Positions 21,487 to 30,907 of a DNA stretch of 64,000 bases are shown here, piece after piece. Position 1 is the stretch's first letter; each line of letters opens with the position of its first letter. The stretch lies in assembly GCA_025349905.2 (NCBI GenBank), contig MU624542.1, positions 1 through 64,000 of the forward strand. Direction: 5' to 3'. Origin of the DNA: Blastocladiella britannica (Eukaryota > Blastocladiomycota > Blastocladiomycetes > Blastocladiales > Blastocladiaceae). The notes beneath the pieces are model-generated. The model saw only the letters and a list, made by a program, of their open reading frames with translations. It made no database searches and was not told where the DNA came from. The position numbers and the translations under genes are program-made.

Positions 21487-22750
21487 TTGTACCCGTTCAT
21501 CACGTCCACCAACACCACCATCACCGACGTCATCATCGACGCTTACCGCAAGGACAACAAGGGCAACCACCACCGTACCACCGGCCACAACCTCAAAAAG
21601 ATCATCGGATCGGACCCTGGCGGCACCAAGGTGCAGTCGCTGGCGATTTTCGAGCCGACTACTGGCCTGTCGATGGACCGGGCGCTCTCTCACAAAGAGT
21701 ACCTTCACCGGTGCAGCGAGAACATCGCCAATGCCAAGCGCTAGTCGCTGGCGGCCAGGTCGCCGTGGATCAAGGACATCAACGATGGCATGCCGTCGCT
21801 CCTGGTCCCGACCATAGATGCCATCATTGGGCACATCCTGTACCGGCGAGAACATGGCGAGGCACTGCGCAATTTCTACCATGCTCCGATCCAAGCGTCA
21901 AGCGCCGCAACGAGGTCCAGAAGGAGCAGTTCCAGGAGAAGTTTGTGCGCCAGAGTGCCGCACGCCATGCGAGCGCGCCGGCGTGATCGTCGTGACGGGT
22001 GACTCGGGTCGGTTTGCGACGCTTCGCGGATTTGCGCCGGCGGCGGTGGGCTGGTTTGAGCTCAAGTGCCTCCGCCGCGGGCACACGGTCGTCCGGATGG
22101 ACGAGTACCGTACGTCCAAGCTCTGCTGTGGATGTTACAACGTCCTGGATGACGTGCCGGGCAAGCCGTGGGGGACGCGCGCCTGCCGGGTGTGCAAGTT
22201 TGTGATTGATCGTGATGCGAATGCCGCTCGCAACATGATTGGTCTTTTCCTGTACATGGAATGCTTTGGTGGCGCGCAGCCGGACCCGTTCTCGCGCACC
22301 AAGAAGCCGCCCGCCCCGATCTCTGGCAAGATGGAGTGGTGCGGCATCTGGCGGCCCCGCATCGACTGGAAAGCCATGCCGTGCTGCCCCAAGACGCGCA
22401 CGCAGGCCGGTCTCGTCAAGGCTCTCCGTTGGCAACGGAAGCGGCTCACTTTGGCGACGAGGTGCTTCCGGATGGGCCCTGTCATCGCTAAGTGCAGTGA
22501 CCTCCTCGCCAAGCTCGACGTGTTCCGCAAGCACCGCAATCAGCAGTGGTCGGCGATGATCGGCGAGTTCAAGCGGGCCAATGGGCTGCTTGCCAGAGGC
22601 AAAGCCGCGACCGAGGCGGACATGGCGTGGTGTTGGTTGCTGCCGTCTTGGTGGGCTCGCCGGATGGAGAAGGCGGCGGCGGTCGGCGATGGATGCGGGT
22701 TGGCGCATGCGCTGCGGCTCTGGTGGCCCCGACCGAGGCGGCCGCGGTGA
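21487..22750 (+). pseudogene. Fanzor (TnpB-like RNA-guided nuclease) copy 2, disrupted
   Basis: About 420 codons, in order: IDAYRKD; RuvC-I motif SDPGGTK (Asp codon 21613); RALSHKEY; an in-frame TAG at 21742 where copy 1 has Lys; a helical region that changes frame twice between about 21880 and 21985; GVIVVTGDSGRFATL; RMDEYRTSK (Glu codon 22103); zinc ribbon with CxxC pairs at 22124-22135 and 22184-22195; RuvC-III DRDANAARN (from 22208). The spacing and motifs are those of the TnpB/Fanzor OrfB zinc-ribbon family. The Glu of DEYRTSK is a candidate for the shifted RuvC-II catalytic residue described for Fanzors. A 165-170 residue Trp-rich extension follows (ending about 22750), conserved in copy 1 but not a usual part of TnpB. 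The N-terminal guide-binding domain is not recognisable upstream, and no ATG precedes the block in frame. Confidence 0.82.
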
Positions 22751-23026
22751 CGCCGTAGGGTTTTTTTTTTGTTTGTCCTCTCTTGTTTTTTGCTCTCGTT
22801 TTTTTCTTTTTTATTATTCTTACAGTTAGGCAGTTTAGTCTTCCCCCCCTCCCTTTTTCCCATGGGATCACATCCCCCCATTCTCGATTAGGCTTTTCCT
22901 TTTAGCGTTCCTGCGTGCAGGATCGAGATCACGCTTTTTCCTTTCCTCTTCAGATGGATTTTTGGTTTGGTTGAAACAGACGTACAACCGAATCCAGGTA
23001 ATGACTCTTTGCAAATTAACATAAAA
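22751..23026. ncRNA. Candidate structured RNA or element end 3' of Fanzor copy 2
   Basis: This 276 bp non-coding stretch starts with long T runs and ends upstream of the RNF216-like gene. At 22882-22928 it contains a nested inverted repeat: TCTCGAT (22882-22888) pairs with ATCGAGA (22922-22928), enclosing TCCTG/CAGGA with a CGTG loop (22909-22922, sharing one base with the outer stem). In TnpB and Fanzor loci the guide RNA commonly derives from the 3' end of the gene and its flank, so this is the natural place to look. A UTR hairpin of the next gene is an equally simple explanation. Classification as ncRNA is speculative. Confidence 0.2.
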
Positions 23027-25751
23027 ATGCGCCGACGCCAGCAACAGCTACCAGTCGTGGGCCAAATTCACGTCTTGGCCGACGACAGTGACGACGATGA
23101 CGACGATATCCAATTCATTGAGCAGCAAAACCCACGCTGGCAGCCCTACCCAATTCGCGATAACGACGACGGCGACGATGGCGACGACGGCGACGACGAC
23201 AACGGCAACGGCGCCCCTGACCGAGCCAATGGTGGTAATAACGAAGATGAGGATGCTGATGACGAGCTCCAGCGCATTCTGGCCAAATCGCTCGACGAGT
23301 ACCGGGCACACGCGAATGCCGAGCGCGACTACGCGGCCTTCTTGGGCGACAACGACCTGACCCAACCTGGATCAGCTGCATCTGGTGCTGCTGCTAATGG
23401 AACAACTAGAGAAAAGATGCTCAAGGCGACTTGGCGGCGGTCCGTCAAGCGTCTAGCGGCCGAGAGCGTGCGCGAAATGTACCCCGATATCTGCGACAAG
23501 TTCCTGGACGAGCAGCTGGACCTGCAGATCCGCGAGCGCCACGATCTCATGGACCAGGACGTGTACGCGAGACCCGAGGATGCCGCCAGTCGCTTGTGTG
23601 CGGTGGCCGCAGCCGCTCTGGTGGAGCGCACGGAGCCGGTACCCGTGCAAAAGCCCTCGGCCGCCACCAAACGGTCTCGCGGGGAGAATGGTGGCAGCAG
23701 CAACGACAACGAGGATGCCGAGATTTTGCAATGGATTTTGCCCAAACGGCAGCGTCGACTGGCACTTGCCGCGCACGACGGCGAGTCGTGGGATTGGCGG
23801 CAAATTCACCCCACCTTCAAGCCATCCCATGCCTACATTACTGCTTGGTATGCACCATTTCCATTTTCTTCATTTCACTCAGTCCTGATACCATAACACG
23901 TAGCCGGCACAAACTCCTGACCGAGTTCCTCACGGTGCCTGTATCATATGTCGACGAGACGCTGCGCCGCTGCAAGGACCAGTACATTCCGAGCATGCTT
24001 GCGCTGAAGCGATCGGACGGCGTGGACGTGCCACCATTTCGCCGCCTCAAGAACGGACGCAAGCCGTGCTCGCACCTGCAGTGCAACATGACTGATCCCA
24101 CTGTGGACGATCACTTGCACTGGTATAAGGCGTCCTTGGGTCCGTACTCTTGTTTTTATCTCCTTTATCTCCTTTTTTTCATTTTTTTTAACACCATGAC
24201 ATTTAGCCAAAGAGGCAGAAGGCGAGGCCCGCGCCCGTGCCAAACGCGAGCGCCGGGAAGCGGCCGAGCGAACCGGCGCACTGCTGGAATGCGGGTGCTG
24301 TTTCGGCGACGAGTGGCCCGCGTCCATGGTCCAATGCATCGACGGCCACTTGTTTTGCTGCGAGTGCGTGCAGCGGTTGCTGGAAAACAGCGTTGGCGAC
24401 CGTAAGGCCAAGCTGTCGTGCATGCACGAGTCCGGGTGCTCGGCGCGGTTCCTGCAGTCCGAGGTGGAGCGCGCGGTGCTGGGCCGCAAGTCGTTTACGG
24501 CGCTTCAGGCCCGGAGGCAACGGCAGCTCTTGGAACAGGACGGGATCATCAAGAAGATGGACGACAGCGCCGATGAAGCTGATGCGAACGACGACGACGA
24601 CGGCGACGATGAGCCAATGACCTTGGCGCAGATCAAGAAGGGGTGGAAGTTGCTTCGCGCCCACGAAAAGATTGCTGCCGAGGCCAGCGTCAAGAACGCC
24701 GAGATTCCTGGGTTCCACGAGTGCCCCTTCTGCGACTATGGTTCGTTTTTCTTGCCTATTTTTTTCTTCAAAGATTGGACACTCACGATGTCATTGTATT
24801 CCTCAGGCGCTGTGATTCCAGAGGGCTCGCGTGTCTTCAAGTGCGAAATGTGCCATCGAGAGTCGTGCGTTTTGTGCGAAACTGAATCGCACCTTCCCCT
24901 CAATTGTCAAGGTACTTTCCTATTAACATTTCGTTTCTTTAAATGTTAAGACTCAAAAACAATGCACAGCAGAGGCGGAAAGGAAGCGCGATCTGGACAA
25001 TGTGCTCAATGTCAAGCACCGGATCGAAGAGCGCATGAGCGAAGCCCTGATGCGCAAGTGCCCCAAGTGCAAGACGGTCTACGTCAAGGAGAATGGGTGC
25101 AACAAGATTGTTTGCAGCAAGTGCAAGACGTGTACATCCTTTTTTACTTTCCCCATATCATGAGCAGAAATCAGTAACGGTACCTTTTTTGCAGACATGT
25201 GCTACGTGTGCCGACAAGTGATTTCGGGCTACGAGCACTTTAACCGGGGTCCACCGGGCAGTGAGGGAGGGTCAGCGAAGTGCCCACTGCATGACGACAC
25301 AGCGTTGCGCGAGCACACCGAAGTGGCCGATGCTGAGCGGCGTGCGCTAGAAGAGTTGCGCGAAAAGGAAGGCACGGACGCCGCCTACACGGCGGAGGAG
25401 CTCAACATTGGTGGTGCAGCTGGGCGCGTGGCGCCCGCGAGTACTGCAAACCGGGCCCATCAGTTGCATGGGCAGTTTATACCCGTACCAGTGCTACCCG
25501 GCCCGCTGGATGCATTGCCACCGCTTGATCTCGGGTTAGGTGGCGGACTGGCGATGCAAATGCCACACTGGGCCCAACTGCGGGGAGTGGGACAAGTCCC
25601 AGCACCAGCGCCGAATCCCGAGATTGCGAGGATGCGCGCAATTGCCGAGAACGCGATGCGGGATATCCATGCCGCGGCCGCACAGGATTTCGGTGGTCAT
25701 CATCCTTTCCAGCGCGGTCCTGGCGGTGGTCGTCGTCGCCGGCGCCGCTAA
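23027..25751 (+). CDS. RNF216: RBR-type E3 ubiquitin ligase, RNF216/TRIAD3-like
   Basis: Six exons (23027-23847, 23904-24139, 24207-24740, 24807-24911, 24970-25131, 25195-25751) encode 804 aa. The acidic N-terminus contains a ubiquitin-interacting-motif-like helix (DELQRILAKSLDEY, about 77-91). The RING-between-RING unit is complete: RING1 (CGCCFGDEW, then FCCEC), IBR (CPFCDYG, CEMCHRESC) and RING2 (CPKCKTVY, GCNKIVC). The Cys in GCNK is the expected thioester cysteine of RBR ligases. The helix after RING2, CYVCRQVISGYEHF, is characteristic of RNF216 rather than Parkin or Ariadne. Such enzymes build Lys63-linked or mixed chains in animals; the fungal substrate is unknown. The start is the first ATG in frame; an extra 5' UTR intron (about 22963-23020) is possible. 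Confidence 0.9.
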
Positions 25752-25792
25752 GTAGTCTAAATATACTTATCCGCTCTTTCGCATTGAACATT

Positions 25793-26564
25793 ATGAATCT
25801 GAACCGACTGTACCCGACCCACGTACCGACTTCGACGCTGGAAAAGGCGTTTCTGACGGTGGCATGCTCGATCACGGCCCTGGCCAACCCGTTGCGCGGC
25901 GGTCCGTTTCGTTTTCATGTCATTTTACAGCGTAATTGCAATTGACAAAAAAAATACATTAGACATGGTCGCGGCGGTCGGCGAGACGCTCGGCACGCCC
26001 GCGCTGCGTCGGATGCGCGTTCAAATGCTCTCGGACCCCGTTGGCCGGCAACTGCTTCGCGACCGGCCCGAGATTACGTCGGCGTCGCTCCCCGTCGACC
26101 GACTCGCAGCCCTGGCCCCGACCACATTTGGCGGCGCGTACTACCACAATTTCATGGCACGGCACGGGTACGATGCAGACGGTCGATCCCCCGTCCAGTT
26201 TGTCGACAGCGCCGAGCTGGCGTGGATCGTGCTGCGGTACCGGCAAGTGCACGATTTCTGGCACACGCTGACGGGCATCCCACCGACGGTCGAGGGCGAG
26301 CTGGCGCTCAAGATGTTCGAGTACGTGCAGACGGGGTTGCCGATGACCGCCGCGGCAGTGGCGGCGGCACCGCTGGTGCAGCTCGATGGAACCCAACGCG
26401 CTCGCTTACGCCACCAGCTGTTGCCGTGGGCCGTGTCGGCGGGGTTGTACGCAAAGCCGCTCATGTGTGTGCGGTACGAGGAGTTGCTAGAACGCGACCT
26501 GGACGATGTGCGGCGCGAGCTACGCGTTTTGCCGGCGCCGGAGCTGGAGCCTTTGTTGGTTTAA
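25793..26564 (+). CDS. COQ4: Coenzyme Q biosynthesis protein COQ4
   Basis: Two exons (25793-25901, 25963-26564) give 236 aa. The N-terminus LYPTHVPTSTLEKAFL, the RGDMVAAVGETLG block and FVDSAELAWIVLRYRQVHDFWH are standard COQ4. The metal-binding motif HDxxHx11E is intact (HDFWH, then Glu 12 residues on). COQ4 organises the CoQ biosynthetic complex on the matrix side of the mitochondrial inner membrane and takes part in the C1 decarboxylation/hydroxylation step. The visible model begins directly at the conserved domain with almost no presequence, and the previous gene stops only 41 bp upstream, so targeting may be internal. It converges on the mS34-like gene with 17 bp between stops. Confidence 0.93.
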
Positions 26565-26581
26565 CAGTTGATTTATATTTT

Positions 26582-27112
26582 TTACTCGGAGACGGCCGCG
26601 TCTTTACTCGTGCTGCTGGTGCTTTTGTTGGCCTGGAGCAGTTCCCGCGCCTGCGTAATCAGCTGGTTGCTTGTGGACAGAGTCGGGGCCGCACACGGCT
26701 CCGCCAGCTCCCACTTCTCGGACGACGCAATGCGCTTGATCACGGACGGGTGGTGGTGCTTGCCCACAAACTTGCCCTTCCAGTACTCGTGCGCCCACAC
26801 GTCGCCTTGCCGGCGGTTTGATGCCTATTCTTCAATGTCAACAACAACTTTAAAAAAAAAAAAAAGGCCCCAATCTAAAGAACATACGGGATCCAGGTTC
26901 GAGTACACGACGCGATAGTACGAGTCGGCAGGGTACCCGCGCTCAGTGTACTTTTTCGGGCGCACGGCGGCGCCAACACCATCCAGTGGCTGCCGTGCCA
27001 GCAGCTCGTACAAGTTGCGCGGCTGGTAGCGGGTCACGGGCAGCTGGAGCGCCGCCTGGGCCGCGCGAATGACCGACTTGCTGACGGCCTTCGTTTGGTG
27101 TTGGATGGGCAT
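26582..27112 (-). CDS. MRPS34: Mitochondrial small ribosomal subunit protein mS34-like
   Basis: Two exons (27112-26888, 26824-26582) encode 155 aa. The segment NLYELLARQPLDGVGAAV, then SYYRVVYSNLDP and VWAHEYWKGKFVG, follows the pattern of the MRP-S34 family (short basic helix, GxGxxV turn, YW/YY strand, GxAWG-like strand). The C-terminal tail is Ser/Thr-rich and probably disordered. The N-terminus is weakly amphipathic and could direct mitochondrial import. Similarity is judged by eye and moderate. It lies head-to-tail with the small gene upstream (37 bp between its start and that stop). Confidence 0.6.
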
Positions 27113-27149
27113 GTCGGCAATAATTGAAGAGACTCTTTTTTTATTTTGC

Positions 27150-27455
27150 TCACTCCGCGGCACCACCCTGCTGCTGCCGCTCCTTTTGCTCCTTCTCCAT
27201 CGCCTCCATCGCCTTGGCCCTGGCACGCTTGGCGGCCGCTCCACCTCCGCCTCCCGACGTTCCGGGACTGGTGGTGGCCGACGCCTTGCCCGTGGTCGGC
27301 TGATCTTCTTCAGTGGCGGAAGTGGTGGACGTGGTGTGTTGTTCCTTGCGCAGATCATCAATGGCATGCGCATGCATGCGGCCCAGCGCGTCCTTGTCGA
27401 GATCGTACGGCGTGCGGTGGCTCCGGAACTCTTCAGGGAGGTTGGAGTCGTCCAT
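27150..27455 (-). CDS. Small acidic/basic hypothetical protein (101 aa)
   Basis: A single-exon reading frame with an N-terminal conserved-looking stretch (LPEEFRSHRTPYDLDKDAL), a Thr/Ser/Gly-rich middle and a charged Lys/Glu/Arg helix at the C-terminus. No signal peptide or transmembrane segment is seen. The gene sits between the mS34-like gene (same strand) and NAB2 (opposite strand, 225 bp away), with codon use like its neighbours. I do not recognise the family. The model could be part of a longer gene if an upstream exon exists, but the spacing leaves little room. Confidence 0.5.
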   Translation of the reverse strand: MDDSNLPEEFRSHRTPYDLDKDALGRMHAHAIDDLRKEQHTTSTTSATEEDQPTTGKASATTSPGTSGGGGGAAAKRARAKAMEAMEKEQKERQQQGGAAE

Positions 27456-27680
27456 TTTTCTTTTGACTTTTGGTGTTTTCGTGGTGGGCAGTTGCTTTTG
27501 GGCTATTGGACACTTTGGTACTCGGAATTGAAAGAGGAGGGAGAAGTCGAGGAGGACGATCCGGCCGCCTTTTGTACCCCAGGCAAGCGCACTCGGTGTG
27601 AGACTGGTGATGAGACATTGGCCACCAGATAATCCGTTTTGACTTCACAACTTCTCTTTCAAAAAAAATGTATGGAGAAA

Positions 27681-29676
27681 ATGGATTCAACGGACCTCGA
27701 GCTTCGTATCAGCCAGCTCAAGGTATATCCTTATATTTAAATTCAATCAATGATGTTCATACTATCAAAGAAAAACCAGCGCGCAGTCAACTTTGGTATC
27801 AAGGACCGCGGGTTCGCGCGCCCGTCCTCAGCCACCATGGACCTTCTTGCGTCGCTGGTCGTGGACCCACGCACCGACTACGCCGTGCTGATGCGCAAAG
27901 TCGCCGATATCTTTCCCGATCGCAACACCGCTGAGCGCGAAGTGGAGTTTTTCAAGTGGATTCTGAAGGAGGCCGTGGCCCGTGGTTTGCGCACGTCCGC
28001 CTCTGCTGCTGCTACTGCTGCTGCTGTTGTGTCCTCTTCGTCTTCTTCGTCTTCGTCTCGGCCCAGAGCCAGCAGCGAAAAGGACAGCGAAAGTCGACGC
28101 GACAAACGCCGCGAGAAAAAGGACAATGACAACGACAATGACTCTCGCTCAACGAGTCGACGTCGCAAAGAAGAGCCGAGTAGCAGCAGCAGCAGCCGGC
28201 GAAAGGACCGCAGCCGGAGCCGCGACCGAAAGAGCAAGGACCGCAGCCGGAGTCGTGACCGCGACAACAGCCGCCGCCACCGACGCTCGTCCCGAGACCG
28301 GTCTTCGCGCGATGACCGCTCGACCCGCGATCGGTCCCGCAGCGCTGATCGTGAAAGCCGACGCCGGACCGGATCAAAGCGCGACGAGGACGAGTCAACA
28401 AAACGGGACACCTCTCGCGAGAGCGACCGCCGCCGCGACCGCCGTACCTCGCGCGACCGTCATTCTTCCCGTGGCCGCCGCTCGTCTCGCGATCGCGATC
28501 GCGATCGTGACGGGTCTCGGACGCGGCCGAAAGCGACGGAAATCAAGGACAGCCCGAAGCAGCACCGCAGTGGTAGCCGCGCCTCGATTCTGCGCACTGA
28601 CAGCCGCCCACCGTCTGCCGCACGCTTGTCGCCCGCCCCCTCCTCGGCCAACACAGAGCCAACCTCCATCGCAGCCGCCACGGCATCTCGCCCGTCCGCA
28701 TCCACGGCCCCACTCCCGCCCCTCATTACGGAACCTCAGCCCATTCCAACCTACTACGAGGTTGTCACCAATGTCCGCGGAAACCAGAACCAGACGTCGT
28801 TCGACTATGCCACCCGCGCCCTGGCCTACGACGTGTTCAACGACTTTGCCTCGCACCATCTCGCTGCTAATTACGTGGGCGGAGCTCCGGGTGCGCTCGC
28901 AACCCCGTTTTCAAAGCGGACGATGGGAGCGGCCGTGTCGGCGATCGAATCATGCATCGTGACCTGTCTCCCGACCGTGTTCGCACCGCCCTCGGCCGCC
29001 CCTTATCCGCACAGACCCTCTGCTGCGCTCGCGACGGCGGCGTTTGCCTCTGCTCCCGTCGCATCGGCCCTCCCGCAGTACAAGAACGGCAAGTCGCGGT
29101 GCCGACACTGGCCGCACTGTTATTTTGGGACGTCGTACGGCGAGTGCAAGTACTATCACCCGGAGGCGGTGTGCGAAGCGTACCCTGGGTGCCCGTACGC
29201 CGACGAGCAGTGCATGTCCATTCACCCGCGGTACTTTGCGTCCGTCACGGACGCGCGGTCCAACCTGTACGGGAGCACGCTCGATCTTGCCGGCGCGCTG
29301 AAGGCCATCGAGACCAAGAGGCGCGCGATTGCGACTGCTTCTGGGGTGCAGCCACCGTCAGTCGCCGCGGTTGCTCCTGCTGCTGTCGATGCCGCTTCGG
29401 CTCCTGCTGCCACTTCGGGTGCTGCTGAGGGGGTTCCTGTATGTCTTTATTTTTTTTTAAAGAGTACTACCAAACCATTCTCATCATTTTCTTCTGTCAC
29501 AGTGTCGATTCGGACTCCAGTGTACGCGCCGCGACTGCCCGTACACGCATCCGGCCACGGCCGACCGGTTCGCGACCGAAGTGGCGTCCTCGGCAACGCG
29601 AGTGCACACCGGCGCCGGATGGGCACAGGCGTCAAACGCCGAGTACATGGATCTGGACATGTACGGTGACTTTTAA
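27681..29676 (+). CDS. NAB2: NAB2/ZC3H14-like poly(A) RNA-binding protein with RS domain
   Basis: Three exons (27681-27722, 27780-29438, 29503-29676) encode 624 aa. Residues 1-90 form a small helical domain resembling the PWI-like N-domain of NAB2. A long Arg/Ser repeat region of about 150 residues follows (from about residue 120). The C-terminal half has three CCCH zinc fingers of the NAB2 spacing: C-x5-C-x8-C-x3-H (CRHWPHC), C-x5-C-x6-C-x3-H (CEAYPGC) and C-x5-C-x4-C-x3-H (CRFGLQC). These fingers bind poly(A) and control tail length and mRNA export. The RS region suggests phosphorylation-regulated nuclear speckle or splicing links, which is not typical of yeast NAB2. An alternative upstream ATG at 27668 is out of frame. 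Confidence 0.85.
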
Positions 29677-29726
29677 TAGCAGATGCCCTCACTCAAGAAT
29701 AGAACTTTTTTTTTTTTTTTTACATT

Positions 29727-30907
29727 CTATTTTGCAACACTCGATTGGGCCAACGAGTTTGAGAATGCTGGCATGATTCCGATGGTGGTGGACTTGAACT
29801 TGCTCGCAAAATGCGGGGTGAGGGACGGTTTGCCCTTGGGTCTCCGGCGCATAATGGCGCTCAGGGTTCCGAGAAACCTGTGGACCTTTTAGCTTAGTCG
29901 TGATCATTGAAAAATTGGAAGGGAAGGGGTACCTACCGTGTTAATAGGTACAAGCGCGCGGCTGCTATTGCGTAATATCTGGAATATGGTTTGGGGTGAG
30001 ATCAATCCATTATCAATATATAAAAATTAAGGTACGTACACTGACCAGTACGGATCGATGTGCGGAAACAAGGCAATCGTCAGCAATGGTGCAAATCCAA
30101 GTACGCACCTAGATTGCAAAATACAAAACGATAAGAAGCCAATAACCAAACGTAAAAAAAGTGAATAAAACGAAACTCGACCGGAAGCAGTAACTCGACC
30201 TGAATCAAGAGCATTTGAAGCCGGTTATGACTAACAAACGTCCCCACTTTTGTCGTTTGCTTGCGCAGCCCACAGATCAGTAGCCACGATAAACCCATGT
30301 CCAGAACCGCGTCGAATGCAGACCAGGAAATGATCATGTGGTCCCCCAGCGCTGTGCTCCACCCGGCCGCAATTTGCACAATTAGAATCCCGTACGCGGC
30401 AAAGTTCCAGAGCTGAGAGACGGCCAGGAGCAAGAATACCAGGTTTATTTTGTTGCCAAGTCCTTTACCGCACACGCGATAGAGACTGTATTGAATGCAA
30501 TGGATTCAACCAAAAGTTGTCTGAGTTGAAGAACAAAAAAAGGACGAACCACCACACCAACAAGCTCGTCATTCCCGCCGAGCACGGGAACTCAAACAGG
30601 CACAAAGTAATAAACACTACTTTGAACTGCGTCGGATCGAGTGGCGAGTTGAAGATAAAGTTCATGAGCGTGTTTCCTATCCGCGATAGGGTGATGCACA
30701 GGAGTACTAGGTAAAATCGGGTATTGTGGTTGCTGTACAGCCGGATCGATCTGCTCAGGGCATTTCCCAGCCACAGAAAGGTTGGAATTAGAGCAAGGCT
30801 CTCGCCCGAATACAAGAATTTGGCCTGTAGTATATAACCTTGATGGTCAGCTTTATTGATCCGATTGAATCAGGTGCAAAAAAGGAGAGCACATTTGTCA
30901 GATGCAT
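29727..30907 (-). CDS. Seven-transmembrane protein (receptor-like), unknown family
   Basis: Six exons in consistent phase (30907-30893, 30824-30550, 30485-30147, 30108-30052, 29978-29937, 29877-29727) give 292 aa. Seven hydrophobic helices can be read in order: IPTFLWLGNAL, FYLVLLCITLSRI, VVFITLCLFEFPCS, INLVFLLLAVSQLW, MIISWSAFDAVLDMG, IHFFYVWCVLGFAPLL and YYAIAAARLYLL. A basic C-terminal tail (MRRRPKGKPS) follows. The layout, with a tiny N-terminus and short loops, is that of a 7TM receptor or transporter-like protein, but no known motif (DRY, NPxxY, retinal Lys) is evident. The first exon (5 codons) is the least certain part, and one intron is only 38 nt. The gene is more AT-rich than its neighbours. 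Confidence 0.6.
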
